Shown one piece after another: positions 1 through 10,064 of a stretch of DNA of 64,000 nucleotides; the first letter of the stretch is position 1; the number at the start of each line of letters is the position of its first letter. Origin of the DNA: an uncultured Pelagibacteraceae bacterium (GTDB taxonomy: Bacteria; Pseudomonadota; Alphaproteobacteria; Pelagibacterales; Pelagibacteraceae); contig CABYCY010000003.1 of the NCBI GenBank assembly GCA_902517615.1, positions 55,683 through 119,682 on the forward strand. Reading direction: 5' to 3'. The translations under genes and the position numbers were made by a program. The notes beneath the pieces were generated by a model. The model did no database searches and had not been told where the DNA came from. It saw only the letters and a list, made by a program, of their open reading frames with translations.

Positions 1-507
1 CTGTTATTTGGATGTTTTATACCGTTTCAGGCAATTTTGCTACCAATGGCTAGAACACTTGGAGTATTAGGAATATCAAATTCTGTAATAGGACTTGTTT
101 TAGTTCACACTGTTTATGGAATTCCATTTACAACTTTATTTTTTAGAAACTATTATATTTCAGTTCCAACTGAATTAGTTAAGGCTGCAAGAATAGATGG
201 GGCTGGTTTCTTTAAAATATTTTTTAAAATTTTACTTCCTATATCAGCACCAATTATTGTAGTAACAGTTATTTGGCAATTTACCCAAATATGGAATGAC
301 TTTTTATTTGGATCAACTTTTTCATTTGGAGAAGCTGCACCAATTCAGGTTGCGTTAAATAATATGGTTTTATCAAGCACTAGTGTTAAAGAATATAATG
401 TAGATATGGCTTCAGCTATTATAGCGGGCATCCCAACACTTATTGTTTATGTTTTGGCGGGTAAATATTTTATTAGAGGATTAACTTCAGGTGCAGTGAA
501 AGGATAA
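1..507 (+). CDS. ABC sugar transporter permease (MalG/UgpE family), 5' truncated by window edge
   Basis: Frame 1 is open from base 1 (LLFGCFIPFQAILLPMARTLG...); EAA-like loop 'ELVKAARIDGAGFFKIFFKILLPISAPI' typical of binding-protein-dependent permeases. Confidence 0.9.
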   Translation: MLFGCFIPFQAILLPMARTLGVLGISNSVIGLVLVHTVYGIPFTTLFFRNYYISVPTELVKAARIDGAGFFKIFFKILLPISAPIIVVTVIWQFTQIWNDFLFGSTFSFGEAAPIQVALNNMVLSSTSVKEYNVDMASAIIAGIPTLIVYVLAGKYFIRGLTSGAVKG

Positions 508-509
508 GA

Positions 510-1604
510 ATGAAAACATTAAAAATTGAGGAATTGTCAAAAAACTTTGGTTCAACGGAAGTGTTAAGAAAGATTAATTTAGAAATAGATGAAGGAAACT
601 TTTTGGTTCTTTTGGGACCATCTGGTTGTGGAAAATCAACATTATTAAATATTATTGCAGGTTTAGAAACAATAAATGAAGGAAATGTTTTTATTGATGA
701 TTATAATGTAAGCAAAGTAGAGCCAAAAGACCGAAACATTGCAATGGTTTTTCAGTCATATGCTTTGTATCCATCAATGAATGTTCGTGAAAATATGATT
801 TTTGGTCTAAAACAAGCAAAGGTATCTAAAGAAAAAATAGAGGAACAATTAGAAAAAGTATCAAAATTTTTACAAGTAGATGCCTTGTTAGAAAGAAAAC
901 CATCACAATTATCTGGCGGTCAAAGACAGCGTGTAGCAATTGGTAGAGCTTTGGTTAGAGAACCAAGAATTTTTTTATTTGATGAACCTTTGTCAAATTT
1001 AGATGCAAAATTAAGAGTTGAGATGAGAAGGGAAATTAAAAAACTTCATCAACAACTTAAAACCACAGTTGTTTATGTAACTCACGATCAAACCGAAGCT
1101 ATGAGTTTAGGTACAAATATTGCAATTATGAATCATGGTGTAATACAACAAAATGATACACCAGAAAATATTTATAACAAACCTAGCAATACTTTTGTAG
1201 CAGACTTCATTGGCTCACCTTCTATGAACCTTATTAAAGGTAATCTTAAACAAAGTTCAGATAAAATTTCATTTGTTGCTAGGGGATCAAATCTTGAGAT
1301 TCCAATTAATGGATATGATTTTAAAGAAAAATCAAGTCAAGATAACAAAGAAGTGGTTTTTGGTTTACGACCAGAACACATATTTTTCAAAAGATCTAGT
1401 GATAATGATTTTGAGATAAAGTTAAGAGCTGATTTAAGTGAATACATAGGTCATGAGCAAATCATGACTTTTAATTTTGCTAATCAAGAGGTACTAGCAA
1501 AGTTTCCATCTACAATTAAAATTGAACTATCAAAAGATACAAATTTGTATTTTGATTTAACTCAAGTTTCTTTGTTTGATGAACAGACAGAAGAAAGAAT
1601 ATAA
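510..1604 (+). CDS. sugar ABC transporter ATP-binding protein (UgpC/MalK-like)
   Basis: Walker A GPSGCGKST, signature LSGGQRQRVAIGRALVREP, Walker B IFLFDEPLSNLDAKLR, C-terminal TOBE-like region. Confidence 0.95.
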   Translation: MKTLKIEELSKNFGSTEVLRKINLEIDEGNFLVLLGPSGCGKSTLLNIIAGLETINEGNVFIDDYNVSKVEPKDRNIAMVFQSYALYPSMNVRENMIFGLKQAKVSKEKIEEQLEKVSKFLQVDALLERKPSQLSGGQRQRVAIGRALVREPRIFLFDEPLSNLDAKLRVEMRREIKKLHQQLKTTVVYVTHDQTEAMSLGTNIAIMNHGVIQQNDTPENIYNKPSNTFVADFIGSPSMNLIKGNLKQSSDKISFVARGSNLEIPINGYDFKEKSSQDNKEVVFGLRPEHIFFKRSSDNDFEIKLRADLSEYIGHEQIMTFNFANQEVLAKFPSTIKIELSKDTNLYFDLTQVSLFDEQTEERI

Positions 1605-1606
1605 AT

Positions 1607-2368
1607 ATGAAAGTCAAATATGAAGATTTAAAAAATAAAAGAGTATTTATAACCGGAGGTGGATCTGGTATTGGAGCTGCAATAGTTGAACATTTTTGTG
1701 AGCAAGGAAGTGAAGTTTATTTTGTTGATATAGATTTAAAAGAAACAAAAAAACTATTAAATAAAATTAAAAAAAATAAATTTAGAGCGCCAACCTTTAT
1801 TGAGTGTAATTTATTAGATATAAATAGATTAGAAAAAATCATTAAAAAAATTATTTCTACAAAAGGACCAATTCATGCTTTAATCAATAATGCAGCTAAT
1901 GATGATAGGCATACAACTGATCAGGTTGATGAAAAGTATTGGGAAAATAGAATGGCAATAAATTTAAAACATTATTTTTTTGCGGCAAAATCAGTTGTTA
2001 AAGCTATGAAAAAAATGAAATCCGGTTCAATTGTAAATTTAAGTTCAGTATCCTGGATGCTAGGCGAGGGTGATAAAGTTGTCTATGAGACAGCAAAATC
2101 TGCGGTAGTAGGTTTAACCAGATCTTTTGCTCAAGAGTATGGAAAATATAATATACGAACAAATTCAGTTGTACCTGGATCCATTGCAACTGAACGACAA
2201 ATTAAACATTGGTTAACTCCAAAATATAAAAAGCTTATCTTGGACAGCCAAGCACTTAAAAGACAGTTAAAACCCAATGATGTGGCTCAATTAGTACTGT
2301 TTTTAGCATCTGATCAATCTTCTGGATGTACAAAACAGAGCTTTATTGTTGATGGTGGTATAACTTGA
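1607..2368 (+). CDS. SDR family oxidoreductase
   Basis: TGGGSGIG Rossmann motif, YETAKSA active site region, C-terminal IVDGG. Confidence 0.9.
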   Translation: MKVKYEDLKNKRVFITGGGSGIGAAIVEHFCEQGSEVYFVDIDLKETKKLLNKIKKNKFRAPTFIECNLLDINRLEKIIKKIISTKGPIHALINNAANDDRHTTDQVDEKYWENRMAINLKHYFFAAKSVVKAMKKMKSGSIVNLSSVSWMLGEGDKVVYETAKSAVVGLTRSFAQEYGKYNIRTNSVVPGSIATERQIKHWLTPKYKKLILDSQALKRQLKPNDVAQLVLFLASDQSSGCTKQSFIVDGGIT

Positions 2369-2373
2369 TCTAG

Positions 2374-3336
2374 GTGAAAGTTGAAAGTTCTATAATTCAA
2401 AATAAATTTCTGAGAGTTAAAACTCTTAATTATGGCGCTAGTCTTTTTGAAGTTTATCACAGGAAAAAGAAAATAAATTTAATTCTAAATTTAGGATCAA
2501 AAGAAAACTACAGATATAAACATGCAAATGTAGGATCAACTTGCGGGAGGTATGCAGGTAGAATTTCTAATTCAAAGTTTAAGATAAGTAATAAAAAATT
2601 TAATTTAAATACAAATGAGGGAAAAAATATTCTTCATGGTGGAAAAGTTGGTTTCTCTATTCTACCATGGAAAAAAATAGGTCAAACAAAAGATAAAATA
2701 GTATATCAACTTCATTCAAGAGATAACGATCAAGGTTTCCCTGGAGATTTAGTCATTAATTGTATTTATCAAATTAAAAATAATTTTTTAATAATAAAGT
2801 ATGAATATAAATCTAATAAAAGTACTCATGTAAACTTAACAAATCATAGTTATTGGAATTTAGAAAAAAATAAAAAAAAAATGATTTATAATCATGAGTT
2901 AAGATTAAATTCATATAAATATCTCCAAATAAACAAAAATTTAATACCAACAGGAAGGTTTAAAAATGTCAAAAATTCAATTTATGATTTTTTAAATTTT
3001 GAAAATATAGGTAAAAAATTAAATTATTTTAAATATAAAAAAGTTAATATTAAATTTAAAGGTTTCGATACTACATTTGTTGTAAAGAAAAATACTAGAA
3101 ATTTAGTTGGAACTTTAAAAAATAATAATATTCAAGTTGATTTTTTTTCAAATTTACCTGGTGTTCAACTTTATTCAGCACAAAATCTAAATTATAAAAA
3201 AAAATTATTTCCTTACCAAGGTATTTGTTTAGAAACACAATATTTTCCAGATGCTCCTAATAAAAAGAATTTTCCGAGCACTTTAATTAAACCTAATAAA
3301 AGGTATACATGTTTTACAAAAATTAAAATTAATTAA
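2374..3336 (+). CDS. aldose 1-epimerase (galactose mutarotase-like), GTG start
   Basis: NHSYWNL, GVQLYSAQNL, CLETQYFPDAPN motifs of the GalM family. Confidence 0.88.
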   Translation: MKVESSIIQNKFLRVKTLNYGASLFEVYHRKKKINLILNLGSKENYRYKHANVGSTCGRYAGRISNSKFKISNKKFNLNTNEGKNILHGGKVGFSILPWKKIGQTKDKIVYQLHSRDNDQGFPGDLVINCIYQIKNNFLIIKYEYKSNKSTHVNLTNHSYWNLEKNKKKMIYNHELRLNSYKYLQINKNLIPTGRFKNVKNSIYDFLNFENIGKKLNYFKYKKVNIKFKGFDTTFVVKKNTRNLVGTLKNNNIQVDFFSNLPGVQLYSAQNLNYKKKLFPYQGICLETQYFPDAPNKKNFPSTLIKPNKRYTCFTKIKIN

Positions 3337-3339
3337 TTT

Positions 3340-4377
3340 ATGAATAAAAAAATTAATATTTCAATAGTTGGAACGGGATTAATGGGTTTACAACACATTA
3401 AAGCTATTCAAAAATCAAAGAAAGCAAACCTTCATTCAATAGTAGATATTAGCAATAATGCTAAAAATTTATCAAAAAAATATAAAATTCCATTGTATTC
3501 AGATGTATCAGAGCTTTTAAATTCAAAAAAACTTGATGCTGTAATAGTTGCTACCCCTAATCAATTGCATGAAAAACATACTGTAAGTTTTTTAAAAAAC
3601 AAAATACCTGTTTTGTTAGAAAAACCTATTTCAGATAACATTCAATCTGCAAAAAAAATTATTAGTAGTGCCAATAAGAACAAAACTCCATTGCTGATTG
3701 GGTATCATCGTAGACACAATTCAATAGTCTCTAAAGTAAAAGATATTATAAACAAAGGCAAATTAGGCAACATTGTATCTGCAAACGTTTTATGTTGGCT
3801 GTATAAACACAAAAAGTATTACAGAGAGAAATGGAGAGTTACTAAAGGTGGTGGGCCTTTAGGTATAAATTTAGTTCATGACATTGATATGATTTGTTAT
3901 TTATTGGGTTCAATAAAATATGTTCAAGCATTTACAACAAATAAAACTAGAAAATTTCAAGTAGAGGACACAGCTACAATAAGTTTGATCTTTAATTCAG
4001 GAGTGCTTTGTTCACTAAATTTGTCAGATACAATTGTTGCACCTTGGAGTTATGAGCTAACAGCAGGAGAAAATCCTGCATACCCAATTACTAATCAATC
4101 TGCATATATGATTGGTGGTACCAAGGGTTCTTTACAGTTTCCTAATCTTAAATATTGGTTCTATAAAAAAGAACGAAGTTGGTGGAATAAGATTTTTGTT
4201 AATGAAGATAAAAATAAAAAAGATGACAATACATTGGTAAATCAAATTAATCATTTTGCTGATGTCGTTGCAAAAAAAGCTAAACCAAAAGTAAATGGTA
4301 ACGATGGCTTAATTTCTCTCAAAATTTTTGCTGCTATAACCAAAAGTGCAAAAACTGGAAAAAAAATTAAAATTTAA
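3340..4377 (+). CDS. Gfo/Idh/MocA family oxidoreductase
   Basis: N-terminal GTGLMG Rossmann, 'VLLEKPISD', GGGPLGINLVHDIDM. Confidence 0.9.
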   Translation: MNKKINISIVGTGLMGLQHIKAIQKSKKANLHSIVDISNNAKNLSKKYKIPLYSDVSELLNSKKLDAVIVATPNQLHEKHTVSFLKNKIPVLLEKPISDNIQSAKKIISSANKNKTPLLIGYHRRHNSIVSKVKDIINKGKLGNIVSANVLCWLYKHKKYYREKWRVTKGGGPLGINLVHDIDMICYLLGSIKYVQAFTTNKTRKFQVEDTATISLIFNSGVLCSLNLSDTIVAPWSYELTAGENPAYPITNQSAYMIGGTKGSLQFPNLKYWFYKKERSWWNKIFVNEDKNKKDDNTLVNQINHFADVVAKKAKPKVNGNDGLISLKIFAAITKSAKTGKKIKI

Positions 4378-5438
4378 AGATTAGCTAAAATCGAATTAGA
4401 AGATTTAACAGTATCAGCATCCCCACCTAAATCTTTAGTTCTGTTATTTTTATCGCTTAAAGATTTTTCAATTGCTTCAACTATTGAATTAGAAGCTTCT
4501 TTTTCTCCTAAATAATCTAGCATCATTGCTCCAGACCAAATTTGTCCTACAGGATTTGCAATTCCTTTTCCTGCAATATCAGGGGCAGAACCGTGAACTG
4601 GTTCAAATAAAGATGGAAATTTATTTTCTGGATTAATATTTCCAGAGGGAGCAATTCCAATTGTTCCTGTACAAGCAGGTCCTAAGTCTGAAAGAATATC
4701 TCCAAATAAATTCGATGCTACTACTACATCAAACCATTCTGGATTAAGGACAAATCGAGCAACCAAAATATCTATGTGAAACTGATTTGTCTCAATTTCA
4801 GGATAGTTTTTTTTCATTTCATTAAATCGCTCATCCCAAAAAGGCATAGTAATTGAAATTCCATTTGATTTTGTTGCATTAGTTAATTTTTTTCTTTTTC
4901 GTTGTTTTGCTAATTCAAATGCAAATTTTTGCACTCTGTCTATTCCGTGTGCTGACATTATAGTTTCTTGAATAGCTATTTCACGTTCAGTATTTTTAAA
5001 CATTCTACCACCTACAGAAGAATATTCTCCTTCAGTATTTTCTCTAACTATAAGCATATCTATATCACCAGGCTTTTTATTGGCTAAAGGAGGATTAATA
5101 CCTGGGAAAAGTTTTACAGGTCTAAGATTAATATATTGATCAAACTCTCTTCGAAATTGAAGTAAAGATCCCCATAAAGATATATGATCTGGAACTCTTT
5201 CCGGCATACCAACTGCTCCAAAAAATATTGCATCATATTTACTTAATTTCTCTTTCCAATCATCCGGAAGCATTTTCCCATGCTTTTCATAATAATCACA
5301 AGAAGCAAAATCATATTCAGTAAAATTTATTTTAAATTGATGTTTTAAAGCAGTATCTTTTAAAACTTTTAAGCCTTCAGGTAATACTTCTTTTCCTATT
5401 CCATCTCCAGGTATTGATGCAATATTATATTCTTTCAT
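4374..5438 (-). CDS. tartrate/isopropylmalate/isocitrate dehydrogenase family (TtuC-like); likely start at internal Met MKEYNIASIPGDGIG
   Basis: IPGDGIGKEVLPEG, VRENTEGEYSSVG, NLFGDILSDL, EPVHGSAPDIAGKGIANP. Confidence 0.85.
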   Translation of the reverse strand: MKEYNIASIPGDGIGKEVLPEGLKVLKDTALKHQFKINFTEYDFASCDYYEKHGKMLPDDWKEKLSKYDAIFFGAVGMPERVPDHISLWGSLLQFRREFDQYINLRPVKLFPGINPPLANKKPGDIDMLIVRENTEGEYSSVGGRMFKNTEREIAIQETIMSAHGIDRVQKFAFELAKQRKRKKLTNATKSNGISITMPFWDERFNEMKKNYPEIETNQFHIDILVARFVLNPEWFDVVVASNLFGDILSDLGPACTGTIGIAPSGNINPENKFPSLFEPVHGSAPDIAGKGIANPVGQIWSGAMMLDYLGEKEASNSIVEAIEKSLSDKNNRTKDLGGDADTVKSSNSILANL

Positions 5439-5543
5439 AGGTTGCGTTTTATACTTCAAAATATCAATAAATTATATTGTAAAATTATCTCTAAAATTTC
5501 AAACCTTCATTGTTTTGACATATTTTTTTTGTTAATTTTTGTT

Positions 5544-6053
5544 ATGAAAAAATTTTTATTTCTAATTTTGTTTAGTTTTCTTTTTGTATCAAGCTCTCAC
5601 GCTGCTTGTGATGATCCATTGACAGATGGGGTAGATTACTCAAAATGCAGATTTTCAGATGCACAAGATCTTCAAGGTAGTTATCTTCCTAATTCCAATT
5701 TATCTTTTGCAAGTTTTGTACAGGTAAACTTTGACAAAAGTATAATGATGAATTCAAATTTGTCCTTTGGGACTTTTCCCGAGTCAACTTTTGTAAGAGC
5801 TAATCTGTATGAGACAATTAGCATTGGTGCAAATTTTGAAAAAACAAACTTTACTAATGCTAACCTAACAAGAGTTGATTTTATGGGAGCAACTTTAATT
5901 GAAGCTAATTTTCAAAATTCTAATCTAATGGAAGCTAATTTTACATCATCAAATATAACTAATGCAAATTTTGATGGTGCAAATTTAATTGGTGCAACAT
6001 GGACAAATGGACAGACTTGTGGTCCTGACTCAATTGGAACCTGCAAACAATAG
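5544..6053 (+). CDS. secreted pentapeptide-repeat protein
   Basis: Signal peptide MKKFLFLILFSFLFVSSSHA then A(N/D)LXX-type repeats (ANFEKTNFTNANLTRVDFMGATLIEANF...); supplied ORF begins earlier at 5442. Confidence 0.8.
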   Translation: MKKFLFLILFSFLFVSSSHAACDDPLTDGVDYSKCRFSDAQDLQGSYLPNSNLSFASFVQVNFDKSIMMNSNLSFGTFPESTFVRANLYETISIGANFEKTNFTNANLTRVDFMGATLIEANFQNSNLMEANFTSSNITNANFDGANLIGATWTNGQTCGPDSIGTCKQ

Positions 6054-6056
6054 TAA

Positions 6057-6350
6057 ATGAACACTTCAGTAAATACTGACGATGTTATATTGAATTTTTT
6101 TAAACAGATCTGTGATGAAAAAGATGATCAAAAATGTATTGAACTTGGAAAAGAATGGATAAAAGCAATGGAGACTAATTTGTCTAATATGGAAAAAAAT
6201 TTAAATGGTGCAGATAAGCTAAAACATAAAGATGATATTCAAAGTAATCGTGATCATTTAAATAGTCTAAAAAACAAAAACTCTTCTGAATGGAGAAAGT
6301 ATGCAACACAATGTATGATTGAAATAATGAATCATAAGAGTCAAAAATAA
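6057..6350 (+). CDS. hypothetical protein, 97 aa
   Basis: Intact ORF directly downstream of the pentapeptide gene; no recognised motif. Confidence 0.6.
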   Translation: MNTSVNTDDVILNFFKQICDEKDDQKCIELGKEWIKAMETNLSNMEKNLNGADKLKHKDDIQSNRDHLNSLKNKNSSEWRKYATQCMIEIMNHKSQK

Positions 6351-6420
6351 TATTTAAAAAATTTAATTAAGATTAAGTTTAATTAACTAGCTATATCTTT
6401 CAATTCATTGTAAGAATTAC

Positions 6421-6487
6421 TGATAGGGGTGTCTTAACAGACTGAGATTAAACCCTAAGAACCTGTCCGGTAATTCAGAAAGGGATA
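6421..6487 (+). promoter_or_regulatory. TPP (THI-box) riboswitch
   Basis: GGGGTGTC-ttaaca-GACTGAGA-ttaa-ACCC ... GAACCTGtccggTAATtCAGaaAGGGA matches the THI-box core (GGGGUGC / CUGAGA / ACCC / ACCUG / UAAU); P2 GGGU/ACCC and P3 GUC/GAC pair; ends at the SD of the next gene. Confidence 0.9.
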
Positions 6488-6489
6488 AA

Positions 6490-7929
6490 ATGGATAAAAT
6501 ATATTTTTTAAGTCAATCAACATCGCTAACATTAGTTATTACAATAAGTTTGATATTTGCTGCATTAGGTCTTTATCACTCAAGAAAATTTCAAGGTATT
6601 AACAATTACTTAACTGCAAATAGAAAAATAGATTTGTTTTCTCTTACAACTAGTTTAGTTGCATCAGCCTTAGGTGCATGGATATTATTTGGTCCTGTTG
6701 CAGCTGCCACGTGGGGCGGCATTGGTGCTGTTATTGGATACGCACTAGGAACAGCATTCCCAATGATATTTTTAATCTTTTTAGGTAAAAAAATTAGAAA
6801 TGATTTTCCTAAAGGATCTTCTTTAATTCAATTTATGAGAAAAAAATTTGGAAAGAGTTTATTTAAATTGATTTTATTAATGACAATATTTTATATGTTT
6901 ATTTTTCTTTGTGCAGAAGTGACTGCTGTAGCAGTTTTAATCAATTATTTATCAGGAACAGAACTTTGGATTACAGCACTAATTGTATTAATATCAACCT
7001 TGGCATATACGCTTTATGGTGGATTAAGAGCATCAATATTTACTGATAATATTCAAATGGTAGTTATGGGAGTACTTTTGTTGATTTTAATCACTATCAT
7101 TAGTTCATCAACTGAAAATAATTTTTCTTTTGAATTTATTGAGAATAAAAATCCTCAACTTTTAAGCTCATCATATATTCCAAGTTACACAGCTGGATTA
7201 ACTTTTTTTATTGCTGTTGCAGCAACCAATTTATTTCATCAAGGAAATTGGCAACGCGTATATGCCGCAAAAGATTACAAAACATTAAAATCAAGTCTAA
7301 TCATCTCATTTTTTATAATTATACCAATAGTTTGCTTAATGGGATTTATTGGAATGGTTTCATTTTCACTAGACTCCAATGTAAGACCTGACTTAGGTTT
7401 TTTTACATTGTTATTAAAAGATCAGACTGAGTTATTATCTTTAATGATAATTGTACTTGGTTTATCACTTACTATTTCAACTGTAGATACTTTAGTAAAT
7501 GCTATCTCAAGTTTGTTTATTGTAGACGGCAAAGCAACTTTTAAACTTGATAAAAAAACAGATTATTTAAAAATATCTAAATTTTTTATTATTCTCCTAT
7601 CAATAATTGCTTTTGGTGTAGCTTCTAAAGGCTTTGATATTTTGTATTTATTTTTATTAGCAGATTTATTCTGTTGCGCATTTGTAATAACTGTTTTTTA
7701 TAGTTTTTATAAAAAGATAAATGAAAAAACCGCCTATCTTTCTATTATAATTGGCTTAGTTGCAGGATTTTTAATGTTTCCATTTCCAGATTTTTCAAAA
7801 AGTTTATTAGTGGGAGTATTTTTGTCTAAAGAATTGTTTTCACCGTTTGTAGTTCAATCTTTATTATTTTTATCTTTTGTTGTTGCAACTTTTTTACCTG
7901 CAATCATTTTGAAGATAAAAAAAATTTAA
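6490..7929 (+). CDS. thiV: SSS-family sodium:solute symporter, probable HMP/thiamin-precursor transporter
   Basis: Multi-TM SSS protein (YTLYGGLRASIFTDNIQ, ATNLFHQGNWQRVYAAKD) immediately downstream of a TPP riboswitch, matching the SAR11 thiV arrangement. Confidence 0.8.
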   Translation: MDKIYFLSQSTSLTLVITISLIFAALGLYHSRKFQGINNYLTANRKIDLFSLTTSLVASALGAWILFGPVAAATWGGIGAVIGYALGTAFPMIFLIFLGKKIRNDFPKGSSLIQFMRKKFGKSLFKLILLMTIFYMFIFLCAEVTAVAVLINYLSGTELWITALIVLISTLAYTLYGGLRASIFTDNIQMVVMGVLLLILITIISSSTENNFSFEFIENKNPQLLSSSYIPSYTAGLTFFIAVAATNLFHQGNWQRVYAAKDYKTLKSSLIISFFIIIPIVCLMGFIGMVSFSLDSNVRPDLGFFTLLLKDQTELLSLMIIVLGLSLTISTVDTLVNAISSLFIVDGKATFKLDKKTDYLKISKFFIILLSIIAFGVASKGFDILYLFLLADLFCCAFVITVFYSFYKKINEKTAYLSIIIGLVAGFLMFPFPDFSKSLLVGVFLSKELFSPFVVQSLLFLSFVVATFLPAIILKIKKI

Positions 7930-7931
7930 AT

Positions 7932-8300
7932 TTAAATAGAGGATTTTAAAGCATCATAAATTAGTTCTTTGGTGGTCTCACCAATACTTCTATAAACCTC
8001 TTTATTATCTTTAAAAATTAAAAGTGTTGTTTGATATTGTACGTTAAAAAATTTAGCAATTTCTTTATTTGTTACATCAAAGGCAAAGTATTCTATATTA
8101 TCAAAATCGTTCTTTGCTTTATTTAATACTTTCATTTGACTTGCGCATGATGTGCAATATTTAACCCATGAACTGACTATGACAATTTTTCCATCTGATA
8201 TAGCTTTATCAAATAACTCTTTTTTATAAGTTGTTTCTTTACCAATTGCTTTGGCATTTATTGCTAATAAAAAAAACACAAAAATTAAAAGTTTTTTCAT
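7932..8300 (-). CDS. thioredoxin-fold protein with signal peptide
   Basis: Signal peptide; VSSWVKYCTSCASQMKVL (CxxC), 'YQTTLLIFKDNKEVYRSIG'. Confidence 0.75.
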   Translation of the reverse strand: MKKLLIFVFFLLAINAKAIGKETTYKKELFDKAISDGKIVIVSSWVKYCTSCASQMKVLNKAKNDFDNIEYFAFDVTNKEIAKFFNVQYQTTLLIFKDNKEVYRSIGETTKELIYDALKSSI

Positions 8301-8347
8301 GATTTATATACTTTAGAATAAATTTTAATTTATTGTAATCAAACAAA

Positions 8348-9307
8348 TTGTCCCTATATATGCATAGTTCCATGTCAAACAATCAAATAAACATAAATAA
8401 CTTATCAAAAGTTTATGATAATGGATTTGAAGCCCTAAAGAAAATTAACCTTAAAATTAAAAAAGGTGAAATTTTTGCTATGCTTGGACCTAATGGTGCT
8501 GGCAAAACAACACTTATAAGTGTTATTTGTGGAATAGTTCGTCCATCTTCAGGAAAAGTAACTGTAGATGATTTTGATATTATTGATGATTATAGACAGA
8601 CACGATCCAGAATTGGACTTGTTCCACAAGAATTAACTTTAGAACAATTTGAAACAGTATTTAATAATGTCTCTTATTCAAGAGGTTTATATGGAAAAAA
8701 ACCCAATCCAAAATATATAGAAAAAGTCTTAAGAGATCTAAGTCTATGGGACAAAAAAAATTTAAGACTCAATCAATTATCTGGCGGAATGAAGCGTAGA
8801 GTTTTAATTGCAAAAGCATTATCACATGAACCAACAATTTTATTTTTAGATGAACCTACAGCTGGAGTAGATGTTGAGCTTCGTCAAGATATGTGGAAGG
8901 TCGTTGAATCTTTAAGAAAAACTGGAGTAACAATTATTCTCACTACACATTATATTGAGGAGGCAGAGGCTATTGCCGATAGAGTAGGGGTTATAAATCA
9001 GGGTGAAATAATTGTAGTAGATGAAACAAAAGAATTATTAAAAAAAATGGGACATAAAAAACTTACAGTGGATCTTCAAAATGAAATTACTGAAATTCCA
9101 CAAAGTTTGGATAAATATAATCTTGAAATTGGTAAAGATAAAAAGTCTGTAAATTATACATATAAAATTAGAGGTGAGAGTACTGGTATTACTAACTTGC
9201 TTCAGGATTTAAAAGATGCAAATTTAAAATTACAGGATTTAAAGACAGAACAAACAACCTTAGAAAAAATATTTGTGTCTTTAGTTAAGGAAAATAATGA
9301 AATTTAA
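8348..9307 (+). CDS. ABC-2 type transporter ATP-binding protein
   Basis: [36 protein letters not shown]. Confidence 0.92.
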   Translation: MSLYMHSSMSNNQININNLSKVYDNGFEALKKINLKIKKGEIFAMLGPNGAGKTTLISVICGIVRPSSGKVTVDDFDIIDDYRQTRSRIGLVPQELTLEQFETVFNNVSYSRGLYGKKPNPKYIEKVLRDLSLWDKKNLRLNQLSGGMKRRVLIAKALSHEPTILFLDEPTAGVDVELRQDMWKVVESLRKTGVTIILTTHYIEEAEAIADRVGVINQGEIIVVDETKELLKKMGHKKLTVDLQNEITEIPQSLDKYNLEIGKDKKSVNYTYKIRGESTGITNLLQDLKDANLKLQDLKTEQTTLEKIFVSLVKENNEI

Positions 9308-10064
9308 TTATCAAGCATTTAAAGCAATTTATCTTCATGAGATGGATCGATTCAAAAGAACTTTAATGCAGTCTCTTTTTTCACCAGTTTTATCAACTTC
9401 TCTTTATTTTATAGTATTTGGTTCAGTTATAGGAGGATATGTAGAAAATATTGATGGCATAAGTTATGGATCTTACATTGTACCAGGTTTGTTAATGCTT
9501 ACTTTGCTTACTCAATCAATTAGTAACACATCTTTTGGTATATTTTTCCCCAAATTTAATGGAACTATATATGAAATTTTAGCAGCCCCGATATCAACTT
9601 TCGAAATTGTACTAGCTTTTGTAGGCGCTGGTGCAACAAAGACTCTTATAGTGGGTGTTGTTATTTTTATTACCTCTACTTTTTTTGTGGAAGTTAACGT
9701 TATGTATCCTATATTAATGATTTTTTTATTAGTTTTAGTTGCTTTTACTTTTGCTTTATTTGGTTTCTTAATAGGTTTAATGAGTTCTAACTTTGAACAG
9801 ATGTCAATTATTCCCACACTTGTAATAACGCCTATGGTATTTTTAGGAGGAAGCTTATATTCGCTGGATATGTTACCAGAATTTTGGCAGACAGTTACAT
9901 ATTTTAATCCAGTCGTTTATTTAATTAATGGCCTTAGATTTGCATTTTATGGAGTGTCTGATTTTAATATCTGGATAAGTATAATTTCAATGGTTGTATT
10001 TTTGATGTCTTGTGTGACAGTTGTAGCTGTATTACTTAAAAAAGGTTATAATATTAAATCTTAG
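9297..10064 (+). CDS. ABC-2 type transporter permease
   Basis: ABC-2 membrane protein, overlaps the ATPase gene, multiple TM segments. Confidence 0.9.
   Translation: MKFNYQAFKAIYLHEMDRFKRTLMQSLFSPVLSTSLYFIVFGSVIGGYVENIDGISYGSYIVPGLLMLTLLTQSISNTSFGIFFPKFNGTIYEILAAPISTFEIVLAFVGAGATKTLIVGVVIFITSTFFVEVNVMYPILMIFLLVLVAFTFALFGFLIGLMSSNFEQMSIIPTLVITPMVFLGGSLYSLDMLPEFWQTVTYFNPVVYLINGLRFAFYGVSDFNIWISIISMVVFLMSCVTVVAVLLKKGYNIKS

Noticed and set aside
9512-9817. 101-aa minus-strand ORF
   Set aside because: Antisense to the ABC-2 permease; no independent support
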